Shown one piece after another: positions 1 to 6,428 of a DNA stretch of 64,000 bases (the stretch's first letter is position 1; every line of letters begins with the position of its first letter). The stretch comes from Candidatus Gastranaerophilales bacterium (GTDB lineage: Bacteria > Cyanobacteriota > Vampirovibrionia > Gastranaerophilales > Gastranaerophilaceae): assembly GCA_944324945.1 (NCBI GenBank), contig CALUYE010000001.1:434001-498000 (forward strand), written 5' to 3'. The position numbers were made by a program, and so were the translations under genes. Below the pieces are notes generated by a model that was given only the letters and a program-made list of their open reading frames with translations, had not been told where the DNA came from and did not search any database.

Positions 1-594
1 AACACAATGCTCAAATTTATCAGAACACTTAGAACAACTACCGGCTCCTGAGTTAGAATAATACCCTGCAGAACACTTAGTACAACTGCTTGCTCCCGTA
101 TTTGAATAATATCCTGCAGAACACTTTATACATGACGTACTTCCCGTACTTGATGAATAATACCCCTTAGCACACTTAGTACATGATGAACTTCCACTGC
201 TTGATGAATAAGATCCCTTAGGACATGATATACACGAACTTGCACCTGCATTAGAATAAGTTCCTTTTGGACATGTTGAACAACTTGAAGCATTTGCTGA
301 TGAAGAATATTTACCTGCAGGACATGCCTTCTGTGATGAACTTCCAGAAGGACAATAATACCCCTTAGCACAAGCTATCAACTTACCATTAGGACAATAA
401 TACCCCTTAGGACACTTATTACAAGAAACAGCCTGAGCAGAACCTGATGCATAATACCCATTAGTACACAAAGTACAATTTACACTTCCCTCATTAATTG
501 CAACACTCCCCTGAACACCTGACGTTGACTTAGCGCATGCAACACAAGCACTCATCCCCTCATTAGGCACAGCATAACCCTTAGGACATGGTTT
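1..594 (-). pseudogene. Cys-rich GCC2/GCC3-like tandem-repeat region, C-terminal part of frameshifted prepilin-like gene, runs off left edge
   Basis: Read on the minus strand from 594 down to 1, the frame is fully open but has no start of its own; a TAA lies just upstream at 597-595. It encodes a Cys/Gly/Ser/Tyr-rich chain with at least five tandem units of 16-17 residues of the form CxxCxxGxYSxxxGxxS (units such as CTKCSAGYYSNSGAGS). This resembles the eukaryotic-like GCC2/GCC3 (ephrin-receptor-like) repeat, in which paired Cys form disulfides. The frame continues the Cys-rich domain of the gene at 552-1115: one extra A in the A5 tract (T run at 592-596 on the plus strand) would join the two. 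It is therefore probably the C-terminal ectodomain of a pilus-like surface protein, broken by a true frameshift or a sequencing error. The 3' end is outside the window. Confidence 0.7.
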
Positions 595-1115
595 TTAATA
601 GACACACCACCATCACCATTAACTCCACCACTATTATCCTGATAACAATAATACCCCCTAGGACATATTGTACATTTATTATTACTATCTAAATAATACC
701 CCTGCTTACACTGAACACAATACTTAGAATTACACCTTACACAACTAGAATCATTATGATGAATACTACACTTAACACAACTACACTCACTTACATTCTG
801 AAACTCATCACTCTTACATGTCTTAGTACACACTATACAACTTTTAGGATTAAGATAACACATCCCGCAATATCCATCGGGAAACAAAGAACTACAACTT
901 GTCGATATCCTGCTTTTACCCACAACTCCTCCCGTTAACCTCTTCGTTATAACAGGAGCCAAAGCTGCAACAATAATCGCAACAACAAGCAAAGCTACCA
1001 TAATCTCTATCAAAGAAAAAGCAAACAACCTGCCTCTAAACATTCTAAATATTCCAAATATCCTAAACATCCTAAACATCCTAAATATTCCAAACCTAAA
1101 CCTACTCACAATCAC
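552..1115 (-). CDS. Prepilin-like protein with Cys-rich ectodomain (N-terminal part, frameshifted near 592)
   Basis: The protein begins with an Arg-rich leader, then AFSLIEIMVALLVVAII, a class III (type IV pilin) signal with cleavage expected between A and F and the conserved Glu at +5. About 130 residues follow with many CxxC pairs. The last ~15 residues before the stop at 552 do not look Cys-rich; the correct reading continues in another frame from 594. GTG at 1115 is possible, but GTG at 1109 is better placed relative to AGAAAGG. It overlaps the end of the upstream paralog (1102-1395), so the two are probably translationally coupled. The leader contains a 9-bp tandem repeat encoding F-R-M/F-G-I units. 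Likely an exported, disulfide-rich pseudopilin or adhesin; the exact role is unknown. Confidence 0.65.
   Translation of the reverse strand: MIVSRFRFGIFRMFRMFRIFGIFRMFRGRLFAFSLIEIMVALLVVAIIVAALAPVITKRLTGGVVGKSRISTSCSSLFPDGYCGMCYLNPKSCIVCTKTCKSDEFQNVSECSCVKCSIHHNDSSCVRCNSKYCVQCKQGYYLDSNNKCTICPRGYYCYQDNSGGVNGDGGVSIKNHVLRVMLCLMRG
1035..1100 (-). repeat. 9-bp degenerate tandem repeat in prepilin leader
   Basis: Read on the minus strand, about seven copies of a 9-bp unit close to TTTAGGATG (variants TTTGGAATA, TTTAGAATG) follow one another and encode F-R-M / F-G-I triplets just upstream of the prepilin cleavage site. Because the unit is 9 bp, copy-number change would lengthen or shorten the leader without shifting the frame. 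Confidence 0.75.
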
Positions 1116-1395
1116 ACCTTTCTACATTCTTCCTCATACCCAAAGGACAACTACCTCCACATGTTACACATGACTCCTCCCCATAACACAAAGTACACTC
1201 CAACCCATACCCATTCTCAAAACTAATCCCACAATCCTGAGAAGTTATCAACAACCCCGATCTTGACACCACAGGACTCTCAGATGCAAACCTTGACGTT
1301 ATCACAGGCACAAACACAGCCAACACCACTGATATTGCAACTAATGCAAATGTGAGTTCTATGAGGGAGAAGGCGGGTTTGTAAGAATTTCGCAT
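1102..1395 (-). CDS. Short prepilin-like protein with Cys-rich C-terminus
   Basis: A 97-residue protein. Residues 1-8 form a short leader ending KPA, followed by FSLIELTFALVAISVVLAVF, a typical type IV prepilin hydrophobic helix with Glu5. The remainder holds ten Cys in a pattern (DCGISF...CTLCY...SCVTC...NVERCDC) that aligns with the start of the ectodomain of the next gene (SCSSLF...CGMCY...SCIVC...NVSECSC). It therefore looks like a tandem duplicate lacking the downstream repeats. ATG at 1395 follows AGGA at a good distance. It is first in a two-gene unit transcribed away from the XRE regulator at 1565. Probably an inner-membrane-processed pseudopilin or minor pilin; the function of the Cys domain is unknown. 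Confidence 0.75.
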   Translation of the reverse strand: MRNSYKPAFSLIELTFALVAISVVLAVFVPVITSRFASESPVVSRSGLLITSQDCGISFENGYGLECTLCYGEESCVTCGGSCPLGMRKNVERCDCE

Positions 1396-1408
1396 ATTTT
1401 ATTCCTGT

Positions 1409-1533
1409 ATAATCAAATTATATTATTTTATTTTTAAATAACTATATATGATTATTACATGGATTTTAAAAATAATCAAATAATATTCTTTTTTTATTAA
1501 GTAACACAATTGGAGATTTAAAAATAATCAAAT
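1409..1533. promoter_or_regulatory. Three ATAATCAAAT boxes between divergent prepilin genes and XRE regulator
   Basis: ATAATCAAAT occurs at 1409-1418, 1472-1481 and 1524-1533. The last two are embedded in a perfect 17-bp direct repeat, TTTAAAAATAATCAAAT (1465-1481 and 1517-1533), with starts 52 bp apart, about five helical turns. The boxes sit in the shared upstream region of the prepilin genes and the XRE gene, so binding by that regulator is a reasonable inference. No binding data support it. Confidence 0.5.
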
Positions 1534-1564
1534 TGTATTTATATTAATAAAAAAGGAATATTAT

Positions 1565-1897
1565 ATGATTGATAAATCTGCATTTGGAAAAATTGTCAAA
1601 ACTTTAAGAACAAATAAAAAAATGACGCAAGAAGAGCTTGCCGAAAAAATAGATATTTCAAAAAATTATCTAAGCAAAGTTGAGCGTGGACTCTCAACTA
1701 TGAATGCCGAGTCTTTTTTAAAAATGGCTGTTGTTTTAGAGTTTAATTTAGAAGATTTCGGTATAAAACTTGATAAAAATATGGAAAACGATAATACAAA
1801 AAAAGAACTTGTAAATTTGATTTTATCTTCTACGCCTGAATCCGTGCAGATGTATTTAGAAGTATTTAAGACAATAAATAAATTTTGGAACAAATAA
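1565..1897 (+). CDS. XRE-family HTH transcriptional regulator
   Basis: A 110-residue protein with an N-terminal Cro/C1-type helix-turn-helix (about residues 7-62). Conserved features include GKIVKTLRTNKKMTQEELA, the recognition segment ISKNYLSKVERG and the stabilising helix ending FLKMAVVLEF. The C-terminal ~45 residues are charged and may mediate dimerisation. The ATG follows AAAAAGGA. It is monocistronic, ends at a strong hairpin and diverges from the Cys-rich prepilin genes, whose promoter region contains repeated boxes; it may be autoregulated and control those genes. Confidence 0.9.
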   Translation: MIDKSAFGKIVKTLRTNKKMTQEELAEKIDISKNYLSKVERGLSTMNAESFLKMAVVLEFNLEDFGIKLDKNMENDNTKKELVNLILSSTPESVQMYLEVFKTINKFWNK

Positions 1898-1931
1898 AAA
1901 AGCTTCTTTTAATTAAAAGAAGCTTTTTTAT
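1896..1931. terminator. Bidirectional intrinsic terminator
   Basis: AAAAGCTTCTTTT, AATT loop, AAAAGAAGCTTTTTT lies between the convergent XRE gene and the small membrane protein at 1952. A and T tracts flank both sides, so it can serve both. Confidence 0.85.
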
Positions 1932-1951
1932 TTAACTATTATTATAAAATT

Positions 1952-2320
1952 TTATGCTTCATACCATAAAATTTCACAAGCAACCGGAGAAGCATCCATT
2001 AAAGCGCCTAATTTTGTATATTGAGTGTTATCGTTGCTTGATTTTTTTGTTATATTTGCAATTGCACTGATTCCTGCTGCAAGTGCGGCACCTATTGCCG
2101 CAAAAGTTAGGATTGAACGGTTTGCGCCTCTTGTTTTTGTAGCAGCAGAAGAAACAAAAGTGTCAAATGTTTCTTTATTTAATAAATTTTTTGCTTCAAC
2201 TTTTGTAGGAATAACGTAGCGTGCGCCACTACCCATTGCAGCACCGATTAAAGCCGCAGGAATAAGATTACTTTTTTGTCTTGGTTGTTCTTTTACTGTT
2301 AAAGCTTGAATTTTTTCCAT
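1952..2320 (-). CDS. Small Ala/Gly-rich membrane protein of unknown function
   Basis: About 122 residues from ATG at 2320, with AGAAAG 10 nt upstream; an in-frame GTG at 2329 sits too close to that site. Two hydrophobic segments are visible: LIPAALIGAAMGSGARYVI near the N-terminus and ILTFAAIGAALAAGISAIA near residue 70. They are separated by a polar loop, and the tail is polar. I do not recognise a family. The layout (short polar N-terminus, GA-rich helix) recalls the protein at 27189. It lies convergent to the XRE gene and alone. Confidence 0.65.
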   Translation of the reverse strand: MEKIQALTVKEQPRQKSNLIPAALIGAAMGSGARYVIPTKVEAKNLLNKETFDTFVSSAATKTRGANRSILTFAAIGAALAAGISAIANITKKSSNDNTQYTKLGALMDASPVACEILWYEA

Positions 2321-2511
2321 AACATTCACACTTTCTACACAAGATAATCATGTCAAATGCTGTTTTGCCTCTGACACTAACTTTTTCTCACCTTGATTTG
2401 GTTAAATTAAATCAAATCACCTTACAAAAACTTGAAAACCTAACCGATTTCTCAAATTTTTTCTATTGTATCATATAAAAATATTTTTGTCAACCGTTAC
2501 AAAAAATTTTT

Positions 2512-2543
2512 TTAAAAAAATTCGAGGGATAAACCCCTCGAAT
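2512..2543 (-). terminator. Intrinsic terminator of the parvulin gene
   Basis: The stem TTCGAGGG/CCCTCGAA (2521-2528 with 2535-2542) is followed on the minus strand by a T tract (the A run before 2521), immediately after the stop codon of the gene at 2549. Confidence 0.85.
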
Positions 2544-2548
2544 TAAAA

Positions 2549-2917
2549 CTATTTTTTATCAATTACTTTTATTAAATGCCAACCAAACTGCGTTTGAACT
2601 GGGTTCGAGACTTTACCTACAGTGCCGTCAAATGCTGCCTGCTCAAATTCTTTAACCATCATTCCACGCCCAAAATATCCTAAATCTCCGCCGTTTGCTT
2701 TAGAAGGACATTCGGAATACTTTTTTGCCGCATCTTCAAAAGTAATTTTTCCGCTTTCAATTTCATTTTTGACTGCTTTTGCTTCATTTTCGTCCGGCAC
2801 TAAAATATGTTGTGCACGAACCTGTGTAATTTCATTGTTCATTTGTGCTCCTATCTTTGCGCTGCCTATAAAAATAACTCCTAACATTAAAACCGTAATA
2901 AGTAATATTTTTTTCAT
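2549..2917 (-). CDS. Secreted parvulin-type peptidyl-prolyl cis-trans isomerase
   Basis: A 122-residue protein. Residues 1-25 form a signal peptide (MKKILLITVLMLGVIFIGSA). Residues ~33-122 form a single PpiC/rotamase domain with the family signatures QHILV, FEDAAKKYSECPSKANGGDLGYFGRGMMV in part, and a C-terminal FGWHLIKV. It isomerises Xaa-Pro bonds and probably assists folding of exported proteins. It is minimal: one parvulin domain and no SurA-type chaperone domain. ATG follows AAAAGGAG. It is monocistronic with its own terminator. Confidence 0.92.
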   Translation of the reverse strand: MKKILLITVLMLGVIFIGSAKIGAQMNNEITQVRAQHILVPDENEAKAVKNEIESGKITFEDAAKKYSECPSKANGGDLGYFGRGMMVKEFEQAAFDGTVGKVSNPVQTQFGWHLIKVIDKK

Positions 2918-2929
2918 ATAAAACTCCTT

Positions 2930-2961
2930 TTGTTAGATTTTATCATAAAATATGTTATAAT
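2930..2961 (+). promoter_or_regulatory. Promoter of the 6S-like RNA
   Basis: A perfect TATAAT lies at 2956-2961, with TTAGAT 17 bp upstream (or TTGTTA at a longer spacing). The predicted start is at about 2968-2970, exactly where the long terminal stem of the structured RNA begins. Confidence 0.55.
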
Positions 2962-2969
2962 AAAATTAG

Positions 2970-3154
2970 CCTTGTGCGAGTTTACAATTTTGTTCCTACA
3001 TCTTTTATAATAGGGAGAGAATTGCTCAGTCGCATATGCTAGGTGTTTGAAGTAGACCACTTGAAAGTAATTTCAAGAATAAATGGAAATGGATGCACCC
3101 TGGCGCTCACCCACCTGCTTGGTTTAGGCAGGAAACAAAATTGCTCGCGCAAGG
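2970..3154 (+). ncRNA. ssrS: 6S-like structured RNA (about 185 nt)
   Basis: The ends pair as CCTTGTGCGAG (2970-2980) with CTCGCGCAAGG (3144-3154). A second helix follows, CAATTTTGTT with AACAAAATTG, then an interrupted central region with a small hairpin CCTGC...GCAGG on its 3' side. An inner helix GCTAGGTG/CACCCTGGC leads to a terminal hairpin TTGAAA-GTAA-TTTCAA. A good TATAAT is placed for a start at the 5' end, and a T run follows the 3' end. A rod of about 185 nt with a large internal bubble is the hallmark of 6S RNA, which sequesters RNA polymerase holoenzyme. I identify it by shape and size, not sequence. It could be another structured sRNA. Confidence 0.55.
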
Positions 3155-3161
3155 TTTTTAT

Positions 3162-3392
3162 CTACCAGTGAAATTTATCAGGCACGGGGTCATAGCCGCC
3201 TTTATGATAAGGATGGCATCTTAAAATTCTTTTTATTCCTAAATATATCCCTTTTAAAAGTCCGAATTTTTCAATTGCTTCATAGGTATATTTTGAACAT
3301 GTCGGCTCATATATGCATACCGAAGGAGTGTATTTTGAAAAAAAACGATAAATTGAAATCAGCTTTAAAACTAATTTTTTAAGCATTTTCAT
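3162..3392 (-). CDS. yidD: Membrane protein insertion efficiency factor YidD
   Basis: A 76-residue protein with the compact YidD (haemolytic domain) pattern: an amphipathic N-terminus [11 protein letters not shown], then [39 protein letters not shown], including the three conserved Cys. YidD is a peripheral membrane protein thought to help YidC insert proteins. It is usually next to rnpA/yidC; here it is instead the last gene of a unit with a cytidylyltransferase, overlapping that gene's 3' end by 14 nt. Confidence 0.93.
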   Translation of the reverse strand: MKMLKKLVLKLISIYRFFSKYTPSVCIYEPTCSKYTYEAIEKFGLLKGIYLGIKRILRCHPYHKGGYDPVPDKFHW

Positions 3393-4080
3393 TTCTCTTG
3401 ATTAAAATTTCTTCCACCTTTTTAAAATCATCAACAGTATCAATATCAATAATTCTTTGGGTAATGTATGCAGCGGGATTATAGCCTATAAAATCTTTTA
3501 CTTCTTTTAGAGTATCCCATTTAAGCGCATAAAAAGCTCCGTTTTCACATATCATTTTGTAGTGCTGTTCTTCTTCCTGTCTTCTTGGGCGCAATCTGAA
3601 ATCATACAAAGCTTCCAACTTATTGTTGTGTAAAATTTTCCATTTCGCATGGGTATAGCCAAAGCTATATGCGCCAAAACAACTGTCGAAGCCTTCTTTT
3701 TGTTTTTCGAAATAATATTCAAAAGCTTTGTCTATGTAATTTTCATCCCTAAGGGGACAGGTCGGCTGTAAAAGAACCACATAATCCGCGCTATATCCTT
3801 CTTTTTCTAATTCTTCGAGTACATGAAGCATAACAGGAGCCGTTTTTGCTTCATCAAGCGCCAATTCATAAGGTCTTTTTATGATCTCGGCTCCGTAATT
3901 TTTGCCTGTTTGAAGAATTTCATCATCTTCCGATGAAAGAATTGTTTTTGTTATATATTTTGATTTTAGCGAAGCTTCAATAGAATAAGCTATTAAGGGT
4001 TTATTTAAAATCGGTTTTAAATTTTTTCTCTTAATTCCTTTAGAGCCGCCTCTTGCAGGGATAATGCTTAATATTTCCAT
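3379..4080 (-). CDS. Acylneuraminate cytidylyltransferase family protein (NeuA/PseF-like)
   Basis: A 233-residue nucleotidyltransferase. The N-terminal signature [19 protein letters not shown] (residues 6-24) binds CTP; further family markers are [31 protein letters not shown] and LLQPTCPLR. It is expected to activate a nonulosonic acid (neuraminic, pseudaminic or legionaminic type) to its CMP form for surface or flagellin glycosylation. The exact sugar cannot be read from sequence. The ATG overlaps the end of the ATP-grasp gene upstream, and the 3' end overlaps yidD, so all three are coupled. No other nonulosonate genes are adjacent. Confidence 0.88.
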   Translation of the reverse strand: MEILSIIPARGGSKGIKRKNLKPILNKPLIAYSIEASLKSKYITKTILSSEDDEILQTGKNYGAEIIKRPYELALDEAKTAPVMLHVLEELEKEGYSADYVVLLQPTCPLRDENYIDKAFEYYFEKQKEGFDSCFGAYSFGYTHAKWKILHNNKLEALYDFRLRPRRQEEEQHYKMICENGAFYALKWDTLKEVKDFIGYNPAAYITQRIIDIDTVDDFKKVEEILIKRNENA

Positions 4081-5114
4081 ATTTTTTTTGCCTCATCATA
4101 TAAAGTTAAATCGTAATCAAGCTCTTTTAAATATCTTTCAAGGTTAGTCATGGTGTTTGCGCCTAAAAATTCAATTTTTTCATTTTGTCTTACGGTAAGC
4201 ATTGTATTTTTATGATTTTTAAAATCATGTTTTAAAAACACATCTCCCACTATTGCGCTTTCAAAAACATCAATCCAGTTAATTTCAAAGCCTTTTGTGA
4301 AAAAATCAACATTAATTTCATCAAAAAAGCCGTTATAATTTAAAAGATACAGCTGATTATCTTTTGTTAAAATAAAATCAAAGCCGATTATCCCCACATA
4401 TTCTTCATCTTGAAAATTCAAAGCTTGAATCGTCGGATTTATAAAATTATCTTCAATTTCAATTTTTAATTCTTCATTTAAAACGGAAGAATTAACAAGA
4501 GCAGCATCGTCCTGATATTTTAAACTTGATAAAATAATTTTAAAATCATATCCGTTTGATATGGCCCAGACGCTTATATTTTTCCCTTCAATATAATCTT
4601 CAATAAGTATTTTTTTATTCCCGCAGGTAAATAAATCGTTAATTATTTTTTGTGCCTTAGAATATGTTTCGCAAAATTTAGAACACTCTTGATATGTATG
4701 CTCATCAGGTTTTATTGCCTGAGGGGTATTTGTTGTTTTAATATATTCAATTGCTGATTGCGGTTTATCTATAACTTGAAATTTAGGGGTTTTAATTTTA
4801 TTTTTATACATAAACCTTTTAGCTTTTATTTTAGAGCTAAATATTCCAAGACTATCACACGAAGGAGAAAAAACACTTATATCAAGCCTTGAGAGTTCTT
4901 CTTGCAAAGACGAGATTAAATATTTAGGATTTGTTATTAAAACAAAATTTACCTCATTTGCTTCGCAAAAATCAATTATATCTTTATTTGAATTTAAATC
5001 AACACAATTTGAATAATTATGAATTGTCGAAAAGACTATGTTATTTTTATCTTTTGAAAATAAATTATAAAAACTCTTCGCGCTGTAATTATTTCCTAAA
5101 ATCAAAATTATCAT
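4068..5114 (-). CDS. Divergent PurD-like ATP-grasp protein
   Basis: A 348-residue protein laid out like phosphoribosylamine-glycine ligase: a Rossmann-like N-domain (MIILILGNNYSAKSF), the linker FSPSCDSLGIFSSKIKAKRFMYKNKI matching PurD's GPTKAAA...SKAFAKDFM region, and an ATP-grasp domain with IEDYIEGKNISVWAISNG. It is shorter than PurD (about 420), the glycine-rich GKGV loop is replaced by PDEHTYQEC, and the EFNxRFGDPE metal motif reads LLNYNGFFDE. It therefore probably does not make GAR; it may ligate another substrate or be regulatory. TATAAT lies 6 nt before the ATG, suggesting a leaderless start. First gene of an overlapping unit with the NeuA-like gene and yidD. Confidence 0.7.
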   Translation of the reverse strand: MIILILGNNYSAKSFYNLFSKDKNNIVFSTIHNYSNCVDLNSNKDIIDFCEANEVNFVLITNPKYLISSLQEELSRLDISVFSPSCDSLGIFSSKIKAKRFMYKNKIKTPKFQVIDKPQSAIEYIKTTNTPQAIKPDEHTYQECSKFCETYSKAQKIINDLFTCGNKKILIEDYIEGKNISVWAISNGYDFKIILSSLKYQDDAALVNSSVLNEELKIEIEDNFINPTIQALNFQDEEYVGIIGFDFILTKDNQLYLLNYNGFFDEINVDFFTKGFEINWIDVFESAIVGDVFLKHDFKNHKNTMLTVRQNEKIEFLGANTMTNLERYLKELDYDLTLYDEAKKIWKY

Positions 5115-5205
5115 AGCATTATTATACCATATTTTAGCTTTTGGTATTTATTTTGCGTTTTTTAAAAACATGATATAATTTAAAAAGTTTAAAAGGAGTT
5201 TTATT

Positions 5206-5784
5206 TTGGAAGAAAATCAAAAACAAGATAATAATTTTGACGATACATCCATGTTTCAAAAAGACTACAATGAAATGCCTAAAGAATTTTCTTTAGCTGA
5301 AGAAGATAATCAAAATTCAGCGGATGAAAACATTGAAGCTGATACGGAATCTGAAATAGAACCCGAAATAGAAAATCAAACTCAAAAAGAACAGGACGAT
5401 ATTTTTGAGCAAAATGAAAACAGCGCTTTGAAAAAATATATAGTATATATTTCACGCGAATTTGTTCCTATTATCGATTCAATGACACTTGATGAGAGAG
5501 TGGCATATATTAACGACGCCATTCAAACAAAAATTGACGTCGAAAAACAAAAAGAAATCAAAAATAAAAAAAATCAACTTATTGCCCACATCATTTTATT
5601 CGCTTTTATATTTATCCTAACCCTGCCTTTTGCATTTTTCCTGGTAAACAAAGCAATAATGCTGACTTTTGAAAACTACAAATATTCACAGGAAAATTTC
5701 GAAAAACTATACAAACAACGCTTCGAAAAAGACAGCGCCTACATGCGCTCCATCCAATACAACAAAAAGCATTCGATAAAATAA
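5206..5784 (+). CDS. Acidic single-span membrane protein of unknown function
   Basis: 192 residues from a TTG start preceded by AAAAGGAG. The first ~75 residues are very acidic (many E/D/N/Q). Residues ~76-120 are mixed and helical, one transmembrane segment follows (IILFAFIFILTLPFAFFLVNKA, about 140-160), and the C-terminal ~30 residues are basic. No enzyme motif is visible and I do not recognise a family. It may be a scaffold with a cytoplasmic acidic domain. It is divergent from the PurD-like gene. Confidence 0.7.
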   Translation: MEENQKQDNNFDDTSMFQKDYNEMPKEFSLAEEDNQNSADENIEADTESEIEPEIENQTQKEQDDIFEQNENSALKKYIVYISREFVPIIDSMTLDERVAYINDAIQTKIDVEKQKEIKNKKNQLIAHIILFAFIFILTLPFAFFLVNKAIMLTFENYKYSQENFEKLYKQRFEKDSAYMRSIQYNKKHSIK

Positions 5785-5862
5785 ATTTACTATAAGAATA
5801 TTAAAAAACGGAACCGAATAATAACAAATTTATGAGATACTAAAAAGGATTGCCGGAGCAGT

Positions 5863-6009
5863 ATGAATTTAAAATTTAAAATATTTTTGTGGTTTTTATT
5901 AATAAATGTTAAAAAAATTTTTAATTATTTTTGCTTGGCGAACTTTTTGTGGAGTTGTTGGGATAAAATAATATATAAGTATAAAAAATGTCAAACATAT
6001 ATACAGTAG
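5863..6009 (+). CDS. Possible 48-residue small protein
   Basis: ATG at 5863 has GGAG 6 nt upstream and opens a frame to TAG at 6007-6009. The product starts MNLKFKIFLWFLLIN and is hydrophobic and basic, with two Trp-containing hydrophobic stretches. It falls in the 311-base stretch 5785-6095, where I see no other gene. A+T-rich DNA yields such frames by chance. Confidence 0.25.
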   Translation: MNLKFKIFLWFLLINVKKIFNYFCLANFLWSCWDKIIYKYKKCQTYIQ

Positions 6010-6095
6010 CATATTATTAAATAAAATGATATAGTTGATTATGATGGAAAGAATTAATTATCTCCCCAAAAGTCATGAAAGGCGGAATAGAGTTG

Positions 6096-6290
6096 ATGTG
6101 CAGTAAGGAAATTTTTGCCTTTAATTATGGTAATCAGGAATTTTGCGTTGACAGGTATAAAATTTTATATATATTATCGAAGCTAAGCAACTGTAATGTG
6201 TGTAAATTTTCCAAGCAAAATATAATTGATTTGATAATTGAGCACAAATTGCTTGATAAAAAGCTGTTTTATCGGATAAATAAAATGTAG
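6096..6290 (+). CDS. Possible 64-residue protein, unknown
   Basis: Start chosen at ATG 6096 because AAAGGCGG lies about 9 nt upstream; an in-frame ATG at 6075 lies before that site. The product has five Cys (MCSKE..., FCVD, NCNVCKF) and looks soluble. No family recognised. It sits between the small frame at 5863 and the SLH gene. Confidence 0.4.
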   Translation: MCSKEIFAFNYGNQEFCVDRYKILYILSKLSNCNVCKFSKQNIIDLIIEHKLLDKKLFYRINKM

Positions 6291-6428
6291 ATTTCTTCTT
6301 TTGTTATAAAATTAGCATTTCAGATAACCTTTTATGGTAATGAATACAAATTAAATAAAACGCATAATTTTAAAATAAAATTGTGCGTTATTAATATGTA
6401 AAAATAAATGCAACGCAAAGGAGGAAAA

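Noticed and set aside
126-371. 81-codon minus-strand frame
   Set aside because: It lies out of frame with the Cys-repeat coding frame and has low-complexity His/Gln/Val content typical of a shadow of that repeat.
1-480. CRISPR-like array of ~48-51-bp repeats
   Set aside because: The periodicity comes from codons of the Cys repeat; units vary and contain no unique spacers.
756-938. Plus-strand Thr-rich frame
   Set aside because: Antisense shadow of the Cys-rich prepilin gene, without SD.
2970-3154. 4.5S/SRP RNA, tmRNA or RNase P
   Set aside because: No GGUCAGG/GAAA/AGCAG block, no tRNA-like ends and no conserved P4 blocks; SRP RNA is found at 57429.
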